Shown: positions 45,344 through 54,471, numbered from the stretch's first letter. The stretch is DNA of 64,000 bases from Desulfosporosinus youngiae DSM 17734 (GCF_000244895.1 NZ_CM001441.1:558001-622000), one strand, 5' to 3'. Numbers and translations: made by a program. Notes: a model not told the origin generated them from the sequence alone.

Positions 45344-45803
45344 CGGGATTGTACGTCCCATGCGCTTGGATGATCTCGAGGCGATCTTAGATATCGAGAT
45401 GGCCTCTTTTTCTACCCCTTGGTCTATGCAGGCTTTTAAAGCGGAGCTTAAAGATAATGAGTATGCACGTTATGTTTGCCTAGAGCTGGAGGGTAAGGTC
45501 ATCGGCTACATGGGGTTATGGTTTATCCTGGATGAGGGCCATATTACGAATGTGGCTATTGCTCCAAACTATCGGGGGCAAAAATGGGGGGAGTTTCTTA
45601 TGCGATCCGTCATGTCGAAAATGTCGAATGAGGGTATGGAGCGGATGACCCTCGAAGTTCGGGCATCGAATAGTCCCGCCCAATCCTTATATAGCCGGTT
45701 AGGTTTTGTTACAGCCGGCGTTCGCAAAGGATATTATGCGGATACTGGAGAGGATGCTTTAATTATGTGGGTGGAATTAGGAATGGAAGTGAATAAGTCA
45801 TGA
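45336..45803 (+). CDS. rimI: ribosomal protein S18 alanine N-acetyltransferase RimI
   Basis: 155 residues, GNAT fold. Acetyl-CoA-binding motif A is RGQKWGEFLMRSVM (~78-91; the usual Q/RxxGxG/A appears as RGQKWG), with VAIAPNYRG before it and LEVRASNSPAQSLYSRLGF after. GGAGGAG precedes the ATG at 45336; the longer frame from 45258 lies within tsaB and is not used. The stop overlaps tsaD (ATGA). Confidence 0.93.
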   Translation: MNNGIVRPMRLDDLEAILDIEMASFSTPWSMQAFKAELKDNEYARYVCLELEGKVIGYMGLWFILDEGHITNVAIAPNYRGQKWGEFLMRSVMSKMSNEGMERMTLEVRASNSPAQSLYSRLGFVTAGVRKGYYADTGEDALIMWVELGMEVNKS

Positions 45804-46828
45804 CAGAGAGCCAAGAGAGCAAGATTGTAATTTTAGGGATAGAAACAAGTTGTGATGAGACTTCAGCTGCGGTATTGCTGAACGGATCGGATTTACGCAG
45901 TCATATTATTTCGTCACAAATAAAGACGCATCAAAAGTATGGAGGAGTTGTGCCGGAAATTGCCTCACGTGAACACAGCCTCCACTTTCAGCCGGTTGTA
46001 CAACAGGCTTTAGATGAAGCTGAGCTGACGTTCAAGGATTTGTCGGCTATTGCGGTGACCTATGGACCGGGGTTGGTCGGATCATTATTGGTTGGGGTTT
46101 CCGGTGCAAAAGCAATGGCGTATGCGGCCGGGGTCCCACTGATTGGTATTAATCACTTGGAAGCACACGTTTATGCGAACTTTCTTGAGCATCAGGATTT
46201 AGAATTTCCACTTTTGGCTTTGTTAGTTTCAGGTGGACACACTCATCTCATTTTGTTTGAAGCTCATGGGAGGTATAAGGTTTTAGGTCATACTCGGGAT
46301 GATGCGGCCGGAGAAGCTCTGGATAAAGTGGCTAGAACTCTTGGTTTAGCTTATCCGGGCGGCCCCCAAATTCAAAGAGTGGCTCAGGAGGGAGATGCAC
46401 AAGCATTTAAGTTCCCGCGCGCTATGTTAGAAGCGGATAGTTTGGATTTCAGTTTCAGTGGTATGAAATCCGCGGTCTTGAACACCCTGAATTCTGCCCG
46501 AATGCGTGGAGAAACGCTTAGTGTTCCAGATATTGCCGCTTCTTTTCAGCAAGCGGTGGTGGATGTTTTGGTTCACAAAACATTGATGGCTATTAATAGA
46601 ACCAGAGTCAAGACCTTGCTCTTGGCAGGCGGAGTTGCGGCCAATAAGTTACTGCGTGAAACCTTAGACCGGACATTGGCAGAGCGGGGTGTCCGTTTGG
46701 TTTACCCTTCACCGATTTTCTGCACAGACAACGGAGCCATGATTGCGGCGGCCGGGTATTACCATTACTTAGAAGGGGACTTCGCCCCCTGGACACTTAA
46801 CGCGGTTCCGGGATTGGGATTTGCGTGA
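45800..46828 (+). CDS. tsaD: tRNA N6-threonylcarbamoyltransferase catalytic subunit TsaD
   Basis: 342 residues, ASKHA/Kae1. ILGIETSCDETSAAVL opens the protein, the metal-binding HxxxH occurs in INHLEAHVYA, and GGHTHLILFE, DDAAGEALDKVAR and CTDNGAMIAAAGYYHY complete the signature. It transfers the threonylcarbamoyl group to A37 of tRNA, with TsaB and TsaE. ATGA overlap with rimI couples translation. Confidence 0.97.
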   Translation: MTESQESKIVILGIETSCDETSAAVLLNGSDLRSHIISSQIKTHQKYGGVVPEIASREHSLHFQPVVQQALDEAELTFKDLSAIAVTYGPGLVGSLLVGVSGAKAMAYAAGVPLIGINHLEAHVYANFLEHQDLEFPLLALLVSGGHTHLILFEAHGRYKVLGHTRDDAAGEALDKVARTLGLAYPGGPQIQRVAQEGDAQAFKFPRAMLEADSLDFSFSGMKSAVLNTLNSARMRGETLSVPDIAASFQQAVVDVLVHKTLMAINRTRVKTLLLAGGVAANKLLRETLDRTLAERGVRLVYPSPIFCTDNGAMIAAAGYYHYLEGDFAPWTLNAVPGLGFA

Positions 46829-46855
46829 TACAGGCACGATCTTACGAAGCCAGGA

Positions 46856-46903
46856 AAACTAACCGTTTAAGCTCTTGTTAAGAGGAGCTTAAACGGTTAG
46901 TTT
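46856..46903 (+). terminator. terminator of the tsa operon
   Basis: AAACTAACCGTTTAAGCTC and its exact complement form a 19-bp stem with a 10-nt loop, followed by ATTAGTTTGC. The T-tract is imperfect. Confidence 0.7.
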
Positions 46904-46989
46904 ATTAGTTTGCTTACGTAAAAGATGTCGTACTTGTGTCCCACTTCGTCCTATGCAAAAGCTGAGGAACGGATGAGAATCATATGTTC

Positions 46990-47162
46990 TGTGGATAAGG
47001 TGAGCTGTGGACAATGTGGATAAGTCTGTAGATAAGTTATTATAGCGGTTTTGGAGTTCTGCGCAAAAATTATGAATTTGGGAAAGTATTATCCACAAGT
47101 CCTGTGGATAATGTGGATAACCTAGATACAAGGCCAAATACTTTAATTCCATAAGTGGATAA
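46990..47162. promoter_or_regulatory. DnaA-box cluster (eight sites in 173 bp)
   Basis: Perfect TGTGGATAA boxes occur at 46990, 47015, 47103 and 47112, and the inverted TTATCCACA at 47089. One-mismatch sites are TGTGGACAA (47006), TGTAGATAA (47027) and AGTGGATAA (47154). An AT-rich stretch follows (47165-47320). There is no dnaA, dnaN, parAB or gidA nearby, so this is probably not oriC but a DnaA-titration or regulatory cluster. It occupies most of the 46829-47328 gap. Confidence 0.75.
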
Positions 47163-47328
47163 CTTTGTGGGTTGAAATAAAGACTGACTTATTAAATAAT
47201 ATGAATAGGAGACAGTATGTTTGGATATTGAGAATATTAGCAAATTTTTCATTAATCTATAGAAGGATTTTGCCTATATTAATCGAATATTTTTAAATGC
47301 ACGAGATTTTACCGAAAGGATACTCCAC

Positions 47329-47916
47329 ATGAATGAGGAAAAGATAACTATAAAGGCTGAAGTGCGCAAATCGTGTTTGACTCAGCGAGCCGCGTTAAGA
47401 GAGGAAGAGAGAAAGACCAAAAGTTTAATTATTCAGCAAAAACTTAAGGATTTACCAGATTTCCAAAAGGCTGATACTGTGATGTTATTTCTTAACTTTC
47501 GTGATGAAGTAGAAACGACGGACTTGGCGGAGGCGACGATAGCGTGTAAGAAAAAGCTGGTATTACCTCGTTGTGCACCTAAAGGCATACTTCTGCCGCT
47601 TGAAGTCAGCGATCTGGCAGCAGATCTTGAGCCGGGAGCTTGGGGAATTCGTGAACCTAAACTGACAAAAGAAGAAGTAAATCCTTTAGAGATTGATTTA
47701 GTCGTTGTACCTGGGGCCGGTTTTGATCTGCAAGGGAATCGTTTAGGTTATGGGGGCGGCTTCTATGATCGCTTTTTTATGCGGCTGAAACCCTCAACAC
47801 CAAGAGTTGCCCTTGCTTTTGAATGTCAGATTATTAAAGAAGTACCCGTGGACAAGCACGACGCTAAAATGACTAAATTAATCACGGAAAAAACAGTTTA
47901 CGATTTTAATCAGTAG
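47329..47916 (+). CDS. 5-formyltetrahydrofolate cyclo-ligase
   Basis: 195 residues. N-terminal KAEVRKSCLTQRAAL and C-terminal VPGAGFDLQGNRLGYGGGFY-DRF are the family signatures (ATP and folate site). It converts 5-formyl-THF to 5,10-methenyl-THF and links to one-carbon metabolism, fitting for an organism with formate dehydrogenase. GAAAGGA lies 9 bases before the ATG. It is 23 bp upstream of the formate dehydrogenase NuoE-like gene and may be co-transcribed. The DnaA-box cluster lies directly upstream. Confidence 0.94.
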   Translation: MNEEKITIKAEVRKSCLTQRAALREEERKTKSLIIQQKLKDLPDFQKADTVMLFLNFRDEVETTDLAEATIACKKKLVLPRCAPKGILLPLEVSDLAADLEPGAWGIREPKLTKEEVNPLEIDLVVVPGAGFDLQGNRLGYGGGFYDRFFMRLKPSTPRVALAFECQIIKEVPVDKHDAKMTKLITEKTVYDFNQ

Positions 47917-47939
47917 CGATCTAATAGGGGGGGATTTTT

Positions 47940-48422
47940 TTGAGCACTGCATGTAAGGATTTAGTAGATCCTAAGCAAATTAAGTTGGATGAAATTATTA
48001 ACAAGCATAAAAATGAGAATGGGCCTCTCATTCCCATTTTGCAAGGAGCCCAAGAGGTGTATGGGTATTTACCCGCTCATGTCATTAAACACATCAGCAA
48101 AGGAATTCGTATTCCAGTGGCAAGGATTTATGGAGTGGTAACGTTTTATGCTCAGTTTCGTCTGACGCCAGTAGGTCGAAATCTCATTAATATCTGTTTA
48201 GGAACTGCTTGCCATGTTCGTGGAGGCGCCAAAGTCGTTGAAACGATCGAGAAAGAGTTAAAGATTAAAGATGGTGCTACGACCGAAGATGGCCGTTTTA
48301 CCTTGGAAGTCGTGGCATGTATTGGAGCGTGTGGTCTGGCGCCGGTGATATCTATTAATAATGAGGTGCATGGACGATTATCACCGGACAAAATTGCCGG
48401 GATATTGGCTAAATACGAGTAG
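47940..48422 (+). CDS. formate dehydrogenase-associated NuoE-like [2Fe-2S] subunit
   Basis: 160 residues, NuoE family. The four cluster ligands are in CLGTACH and CIGACG. It parallels the hydrogenase subunit at 18002 in length and motif order but is clearly divergent in sequence. TTG start after AGGGGGGGA. With the next gene it forms a diaphorase that connects FdhA to NAD(P). First gene of an operon that ends with fdhA. Confidence 0.9.
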   Translation: MSTACKDLVDPKQIKLDEIINKHKNENGPLIPILQGAQEVYGYLPAHVIKHISKGIRIPVARIYGVVTFYAQFRLTPVGRNLINICLGTACHVRGGAKVVETIEKELKIKDGATTEDGRFTLEVVACIGACGLAPVISINNEVHGRLSPDKIAGILAKYE

Positions 48423-48434
48423 GAGGATAAAGGG

Positions 48435-50231
48435 ATGGCTGAGAACCAACGGATTCTAGTTTGTGCAGGGACGGGATGTGCCTCTTCGGGAGCACTGCCG
48501 ATCATCGATATTTTAAATGATGAGATCAAACGACGAGGACTTGAAGAAACCGTAAGCGTCGTTGGGACAGGATGTCAGGGGTTTTGTGAAAAGGGTCCAA
48601 CCCTCGTCATTGAACCGCAGCAGATCTTGTATACTCGGGTTACAGGGGAAGATGTGGCGGAAATTATCGAGCAGGAGCTTATCAAAGGGGAACGAGTTGA
48701 ACGACTCCTTCTTGTCGATCAAACGACTCAAAAACCGGTAAGTTCAATGGAAGACATCACGTTTTTTTCGAAGCAGCATCGAATTGTTCTTCATAACTGC
48801 GGTGTGATTGATCCGAAGAAGATTGAAGATTACACGGCACGGGATGGTTATAAGGGCATTGAAAAAGCCTTAAAAGGGATGTCGCCCGAAGAGGTCATGG
48901 AAGAAGTTAAGCAATCCGGACTTCGCGGCCGAGGCGGCGCGGGGTTCCCTACAGGGGTAAAATGGGGTTTCTGTCGTTCAACTCCAAGTGATAAAAAATA
49001 TATTATTTGTAACGCGGACGAAGGTGATCCGGGTGCCTTCATGGACCGCAGCGTGCTTGAAGGAGATCCGCATTCTGTCATCGAAGGAATGCTTATTGGG
49101 GCTTATGCCATCGGAGCAGATGAAGGATATGTTTACTGTCGTGCAGAATACCCATTAGCCATTAAGCACTTGGGAATTGCGATCAAGCAAGCGGAGGAAG
49201 CAGGTTACCTGGGAGATAACATTCTAGGCTCAGGCTTTAATTTTCATCTGAAAGTGTTTGAAGGGGCTGGAGCCTTTGTATGCGGAGAAGAAACCGCATT
49301 GATGGCTTCTATCGAAGGGAAGCGCGGAATGCCGAGAGTTCGCCCGCCTTTTCCTGCTGTTAGTGGGCTTTGGGGTAAACCAACCAATATCAATAACGTT
49401 GAAACCTGGTCCAATATTCCCCATATTTTGCGTAACGGAGCTGAATGGTATTCCCAATTCGGGACTGAAAAAAGTAAAGGTACAAAGATCTTTGCTTTGA
49501 CCGGTAAGGTAAACAATACCGGCCTAGTAGAAGTTCCTATGGGCACAACTCTAAGGGAGATCATCTTTGAAATTGGCGGAGGTATTCAGGGCGGTAAGAA
49601 ATTTAAAGCGGTTCAAATTGGCGGTCCCTCCGGAGGGTGCTTGCCTGAGGACATGCTGGATCTTGCTGTGGATTATGATACTTTGACGCAAGCTGGAGCA
49701 ATGGTTGGCTCAGGTGGACTTGTCATCATGGATGAGACTACTTGTATGGTTGACATCGCCCGTTATTTCTTGAACTTTTCTAAGAAAGAGTCTTGTGGGA
49801 AATGTACTCCCTGTCGTGAGGGAACTACCCGAATGTACGAAATTCTGGATAGAATCACCAAAGGAGAAGGAAAAGAGGAAGATATCGATACCTTAGAGAA
49901 TCTTGCCTTAACCATTAAGGAAACCTCTCTTTGTGGATTAGGTCAATTCGCGCCAAGCCCGATTCTCGCAACCATTAAATATTTCAGGCATGAGTATGAG
50001 GCGCATATCCGTGACCATAAGTGTCCAGCCCATAATTGCTCGGCTTTACTGAGCTATACCATTGATACGGAGAAATGCAAAATGTGCAGTCTCTGTGCTA
50101 AAAACTGTCCGACAAATTGCATTTCAGGAGATAAAAAGACCAATACTCCGTATGTCATTGATGAAGAGAAGTGCATCAAATGCGGAACTTGTATGGACAA
50201 ATGTAAATTTGGTGCAGTTAGTCGAGCTTAA
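48435..50231 (+). CDS. formate dehydrogenase-associated NuoF-like flavin subunit
   Basis: 598 residues. N-terminal thioredoxin-like [2Fe-2S] domain (VCAGTGCASSG, TGCQGFCEKGP), NuoF core with GLRGRGGAGFPTG (FMN) and CNADEGDPGAFMDR (NAD), N3-type cluster SCGKCTPCREGT, and a C-terminal 2x[4Fe-4S] ferredoxin (CKMCSLCAKNCP, CIKCGTCMDKCK). Same domain order as the hydrogenase subunit at 18577. It should pass electrons from formate to NAD(P) and possibly ferredoxin. AGGAGGATAAAGGG precedes ATG. Confidence 0.93.
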   Translation: MAENQRILVCAGTGCASSGALPIIDILNDEIKRRGLEETVSVVGTGCQGFCEKGPTLVIEPQQILYTRVTGEDVAEIIEQELIKGERVERLLLVDQTTQKPVSSMEDITFFSKQHRIVLHNCGVIDPKKIEDYTARDGYKGIEKALKGMSPEEVMEEVKQSGLRGRGGAGFPTGVKWGFCRSTPSDKKYIICNADEGDPGAFMDRSVLEGDPHSVIEGMLIGAYAIGADEGYVYCRAEYPLAIKHLGIAIKQAEEAGYLGDNILGSGFNFHLKVFEGAGAFVCGEETALMASIEGKRGMPRVRPPFPAVSGLWGKPTNINNVETWSNIPHILRNGAEWYSQFGTEKSKGTKIFALTGKVNNTGLVEVPMGTTLREIIFEIGGGIQGGKKFKAVQIGGPSGGCLPEDMLDLAVDYDTLTQAGAMVGSGGLVIMDETTCMVDIARYFLNFSKKESCGKCTPCREGTTRMYEILDRITKGEGKEEDIDTLENLALTIKETSLCGLGQFAPSPILATIKYFRHEYEAHIRDHKCPAHNCSALLSYTIDTEKCKMCSLCAKNCPTNCISGDKKTNTPYVIDEEKCIKCGTCMDKCKFGAVSRA

Positions 50232-50280
50232 CTGAGTAACCGGCTTACCCAGGATTGACAAACTGAGAGGAGTGAACACT

Positions 50281-51216
50281 TTGGAGTGGCTCACACTAAC
50301 AATTGATGGGTGTGAAGTCAGCGTTCCCAAAGGAACGACTGTGCTTGATGCCTGTCGGATGAATGATATTCCTATTCCGACGTTATGTCATGCCCCTGAG
50401 CTTACATCGTCGGGTGCCTGTCGTTTATGCGTCGTCCAAATTGAAGGAATGAGGAATCTGCCGCCGTCTTGCGTTACTCAAGCAGCCCAGGGCATGAAAG
50501 TTGAAACACAGAACGCTAAAGTCCGAAATGCACGTAAAACAATTTTGGAATTGTTGGTAGCTAACCATCCCTTAGATTGTATGACCTGTCAAAAATTTGG
50601 AGATTGTTCTCTAGCGGACTATGCCTATGAATACGGCGTTACCGGTAAAATGTATCAAGGGGAAAAACGTGATTATCCTATCGACAACGATAATCCTTAT
50701 ATTTTAAGGGACCTCAATAAGTGTATTTTATGCGGCAAATGTATTGCCACATGTGAGGCAGTACCGGAACGTAGTGTCATTGGTTTCGCTTTTCGGGGAT
50801 TTAAGACTAAAGTATCCACGTTTATGGACACTGACCTAAAAGATTCGAGTTGTGTCTATTGCAACCGCTGTGTGGCAATCTGTCCAGTTGGAGCCTTAGT
50901 CGACAAAAATACGTTGGGCAAAGGACGAGCTTGGGAGTTTACGAAAGAAGAAGTTACTTGTACGTTTTGTGAAGCAGGGTGTAAGTTTAATATTAACTAC
51001 AAGAAAGGTAAAATTGTGGGAGTTACAGCGAAATCCGCCGCTAGCGGGCGACCACTTTGCCTTAAAGGGCGTCTTGGGTCTGATTTCAAGTATAACCCTG
51101 AGCGCCTGGAAAAGCCCTTTGTTAATCAAAATGGAGAGTTTGTCCAAGTGACTTGGTCAGAATTTTTAGGACTTGGCAACATTGTGGATAAAATTAACAT
51201 GCTAGAAGGGCAGTAA
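50281..51216 (+). CDS. short NuoG-like iron-sulfur protein, truncated relative to FdhA
   Basis: About 311 residues: [2Fe-2S] plant-type domain, His-Cys3 [4Fe-4S] site (HPLDCMTCQKFGDC), two [4Fe-4S] motifs (CILCGKCIATC, CVYCNRCVAICP), then only the first part of a molybdopterin oxidoreductase [4Fe-4S] domain (CTFCEAGCKFNIN, then RPLCLKGRLG), ending at WSEFLGLGNIVDKI. Residues ~1-150 differ from the FdhA N-terminus at only about a dozen positions; after the CILCGKCI motif they diverge strongly. Start TTG at 50281 follows AGAGGAG by 8 nt; the GTG at 50272 overlaps that site. It may be an electron-transfer subunit lacking Mo catalysis, or a decayed duplicate. Confidence 0.8.
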   Translation: MEWLTLTIDGCEVSVPKGTTVLDACRMNDIPIPTLCHAPELTSSGACRLCVVQIEGMRNLPPSCVTQAAQGMKVETQNAKVRNARKTILELLVANHPLDCMTCQKFGDCSLADYAYEYGVTGKMYQGEKRDYPIDNDNPYILRDLNKCILCGKCIATCEAVPERSVIGFAFRGFKTKVSTFMDTDLKDSSCVYCNRCVAICPVGALVDKNTLGKGRAWEFTKEEVTCTFCEAGCKFNINYKKGKIVGVTAKSAASGRPLCLKGRLGSDFKYNPERLEKPFVNQNGEFVQVTWSEFLGLGNIVDKINMLEGQ

Positions 51217-51233
51217 CAAGCAAATAATTAATA

Positions 51234-51277
51234 GCGAGTCCTTCTATCGATAATATTGGGAAGGACCGCTTTCTTTA
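51234..51277 (+). terminator. hairpin between the short Fe-S protein gene and fdhA
   Basis: GAGTCCTTC and GAAGGACC partly pair across a loop, followed by CTTTCTTTATT. It may attenuate rather than stop transcription into fdhA. Confidence 0.45.
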
Positions 51278-51352
51278 TTGTAGTCTCGCTTGCTTGAGCC
51301 GATTAGTTGTCTGAGAAGAGATATAAATCTAAAGTGAGAGGAGAGTAACATC

Positions 51353-54034
51353 TTGGAATGGTACACGCTAACAATTGATGGACGTGAAGTCAGCGTTCCC
51401 AAGGGAACGACCGTACTTGATGCCTGTCGTATGAATGATATTCCGATTCCTACCTTGTGTCATGCTCCGGAGCTTACCTCTGCGGGTGCGTGTCGCTTGT
51501 GCGTTGTTCAAATCGAGGGAATGCGCAATCTTCCGCCCTCATGCGTCACACAAGTAGCACAAGGCATGAAAGTGGAGACGCAAAATCCCAAAGTCCGCAA
51601 TGCTCGTAAAACGATCTTAGAACTTTTGGTGGCAAATCATCCCCTAGACTGCATGACCTGTCAGAAAATGGGGGATTGTTCCTTGGCAGAGTATGCCTAT
51701 GAATATGGTGTAACCGGTGAAGTTTATCAAGGTGAAAAACGCGATCTCCCGATTGACAATGGTAATCCGTTTATCTTAAGAGATCCTAACAAATGTATTC
51801 TATGTGGTAAATGCATTAGGGCTTGCTCTGAGATCCAGGGAAAAAGTATTCTGGACTTTTCCTTTAGAGGATTTGATACTCAGGTAGGTCCGGCTTTCAA
51901 TTTACCTTATCACGAGTCGGATTGTGATTTCTGCGGTTCCTGCCTTTCAGTCTGTCCGGTAGGAGCCCTGACCGAAAAACAAATGGCTGGTAAAGCACGT
52001 CCTTGGGAAGTATCCAAAGTTCAAACGACATGCCCATTTTGCGGCACTGGATGTAACTTTGACTTAAATGTCAAAGATGGAAAAGTCATTGGGGTGACCT
52101 CGAATGAGAATGCACCGGTTAATGGCAAAGCTTTGTGTGTCAAAGGCCGCTTTGGGATGGACATGATTTATAGTGATAATCGTCTGACAACTCCTCTGAT
52201 CAGAAAAAATGGGGAACTGGTTCCAGCGGATTGGGATGAGGCTTTAGATTTAGTCGCCAGCAAGTTAGGCGAGATCAAAAAGACCTATGGCCCGAACTCT
52301 ATTGCTGCCTTAAGCTCAGCTCATTGCACCAATGAAGAAAATTATTTAATGCAAAAATTTATGCGCGCGGTGATCGGTACAAACAATGTCGATCACTGCG
52401 CCAGGACTTGACACGCTCCCACTGTGGCCGGTCTGGCCACCTCATTTGGATCCGGAGCGATGACCAACTCCATCAATGAAATTCCAGATACCAATGTCAT
52501 GTTTGTCATTGGGTCAAACGCAACAGAAGCTCACCCAGTCATTGGGACGAAAATGAAGCAAGCACTCGCTAAGGGTGCAAAATTGATTGTAGCAGATCCT
52601 CGCTGCATCGATCTTGCCGAACATTCAGATGTTTGGCTGAGACTCCAACCGGGAACAGATATTGCCTTGATCAATGGGATCATGAACATTATTCTGGCTA
52701 ACGGATGGGAAGACAAAGCGTTTATTGAAGAACGTACGGAAGGTTTCGAAAAACTGCGTGAAGCTGTTAAAGCCTATACTCCTGAGGTAGTGAGTAAGGT
52801 AACGGGAGTTCCGGTTGAGAAATTGGAAGAAGCCGCTAAAATCTATGCTACTGCGGAAAAGGCCCAGATCTTCTATACCTTGGGAATTACTGAGCACACC
52901 TATGGTACGGATAATGTCATGAGTTTAGCAAACCTGGCAATGCTTACAGGCAATATCGGCAGAGAAAGCACAGGGGTTAACCCAATGCGCGGGCAAAATA
53001 ATGTTCAGGGTGCTTGCGATATGGGTGCACTGCCTAATGTTTACCCTGGTTACCAACAGGTTGCGAATCCGGAAGTACAAGCGAAATTCGAGGCGGCTTG
53101 GGGAGTACCGCTAGACCCCAATCCGGGCTTTATGATCCCAGACATGTTCGAAGCGGCGGTTAGTAAAAATTTGCGGGCTTTGTATGTTTTAGGTGAAGAT
53201 CCGGTGATTACGGATGCGGATGCCAATCATGTACGCAAAGGCCTGCAGTCCCTTGATTTCCTCATAGTCCAAGAAATCTTCTTGTCCGAAACCGCTAAGT
53301 TAGCAGACGTTGTCTTACCTGGGGCCAGTTTTGCCGAGAAAACAGGTACATTCACGAATACTGAGCGTCGGGTGCAAATGGTGAATCAAGCCATTAAGCC
53401 TATCGGTAATGCTAAGACAGATGGACAGATTATTTGTGAACTAGCTACTCGTATGGGATATCCTTTCGAATATAAATCTTCCGCTGAAGTTATGCAGGAA
53501 GTCGCCAGCCTTGCTCCTTCTTTTGCTGGGATCACCCATGAGCGACTAGGGACCCAAGGGTTGCAATGGCCGGTACCTCATGCAGAACACCCAGGCACCA
53601 AGTTCTTGCACGAAGGCAAGTTCACTCGGGGCAAAGGACAGTTTGTGGCGATCGAGAATCAACTGCCTGCTGAATTACCGGATGAGGAGTATCCGCTCTT
53701 ACTCAGTACCGGGCGTAAACTTTCTCATTATAATGTCTTCACACAACACTCGCCATCTTTGGAAGAACATTCTCCTGAAGAATTGGCAGAGGTCAATCCG
53801 TCAGATGCTGAACGGCTTGGAATCGAAGACGGTGAACAAGTCAAGGTGGCATCCCGTCGGGGTGAACTGAAAACTAAAATCAAGGTTACAAATCGAGTGC
53901 CTGAAGGCGTGGTCTTCATGACCCTCCACTACTTTGATTCCCCCACCAATGTCTTAACCAATGGGGCGTATGATAAAGTCACTAAAACCTATGAGTATAA
54001 AGTTTGCGGCGTGAAGATCTCAAAGATCAGTTGA
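51353..54034 (+). CDS. fdhA: selenocysteine formate dehydrogenase alpha subunit FdhA
   Basis: 893 residues when the TGA at 52409-52411 is read as selenocysteine (residue 353). Order: [2Fe-2S] (~1-80), His-Cys3 [4Fe-4S] (HPLDCMTCQKMGDC), two [4Fe-4S] (CILCGKCIRAC, CDFCGSCLSVCP), Mo/W-bisMGD domain with its [4Fe-4S] (CPFCGTGCNF), active-site DHCART-Sec-HAPTVAGL, GQNNVQGACDMGALPN, and C-terminal molydop_binding (STGRKLSHYNVFTQ). It oxidises formate or reduces CO2. TTG start after AGAGGAGAG. The two halves appear as separate ORFs only because of the UGA. Sec machinery genes are outside the window. Confidence 0.96.
52409..52440 (+). promoter_or_regulatory. UGA (Sec) codon with bacterial SECIS-like hairpin
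   Basis: TGA at 52409-52411 is followed after 12 nt by GTGGCC-GGTCT-GGCCAC (52424-52440). The perfect 6-bp stem carries a GGUCU loop, the same loop core as E. coli fdhF SECIS, at the same distance. It recruits SelB. The downstream peptide HAPTVAGL continues the FDH active site, so the TGA is not a stop. Confidence 0.93.
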
Positions 54035-54046
54035 GACTAAAGATCG

Positions 54047-54073
54047 AAGGGACCCTTTAAAAGGGTCCCTTTT
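54047..54073 (+). terminator. terminator of the fdh operon
   Basis: AAGGGACCCTTTT and AAAAGGGTCCCTT form a 13-bp stem, followed by TTTTC, just after the fdhA stop. Confidence 0.9.
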
Positions 54074-54090
54074 TCTGCTGGGTAGAGACG

Positions 54091-54126
54091 GTCCTTTTGG
54101 CACACTTAACGGTGTGTCCAAAGGAC
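54091..54126. repeat. GTCCTTTTGG palindrome
   Basis: GTCCTTTTGG-CACAC and GTGTG-TCCAAAGGAC form an imperfect 14-bp inverted repeat around a 5-6 nt loop. It lies between fdhA and the glutaredoxin gene, with GTTCCCGTTACACGC following. Related to the GTGTCA/GGGGAC repeats. Confidence 0.65.
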
Positions 54127-54234
54127 TGTTCCCGTTACACGCGATCATCCAGTCCTCGCCGTGACATAGAAGAATAAATATGGTACATTGAAGATAGAAC
54201 TATCAACTTCAAACGAGTTGAGGAGTGAAAAATT

Positions 54235-54471
54235 GTGAATCAAGAAGTAATTATGTATACTCTACCTCTTTGCCCTTACTGCGCACGCGCTAAGCGATTC
54301 CTTTCGGGGAGAGGGATTATGTTTACAGAGAAAAATATTTTCATTCCTAAGAATTTCAAAGAATTAAGAAAAGTAACTGATGCCATCGGAGTTCCGGTAA
54401 CCATTGTAGGGAAACGGATTCTAACCCGCTTTTCGTCTACTGAATATGAGGAGGTCTTCAGAAATTACTAA
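54235..54471 (+). CDS. glutaredoxin-like protein
   Basis: 78 residues. Redox motif CPYC near the N-terminus (MYTLPLCPYCARAKRFL), and the GVPVTIVGKRILTRFS cis-Pro segment, match NrdH/GrxC-type small thioredoxin folds. GTG start follows GAGGAG by ~8 nt. The 3' end overlaps mobA by 26 bp, so it is linked with the molybdopterin genes, though it is not known to act in that pathway. Confidence 0.85.
   Translation: MNQEVIMYTLPLCPYCARAKRFLSGRGIMFTEKNIFIPKNFKELRKVTDAIGVPVTIVGKRILTRFSSTEYEEVFRNY

Noticed and set aside
46889-47152. Minus-strand open frame (87 codons) over the DnaA-box cluster
   Set aside because: Its composition follows from repeated TGTGGATAA sequences (recurring STLSTD-like residues), with no ribosome site and no family resemblance.
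46990-47330. Chromosomal origin oriC
   Set aside because: No dnaA, dnaN, recF, gyrB, parA or gidA nearby; Firmicute origins flank dnaA. A secondary DnaA-box cluster is more likely.
52411-52424. Apparent stop codon splitting fdhA into two genes or a pseudogene
   Set aside because: The TGA is at the conserved Sec position, the frame continues with the FDH active-site sequence, and a SECIS-like hairpin follows. It is read as selenocysteine.
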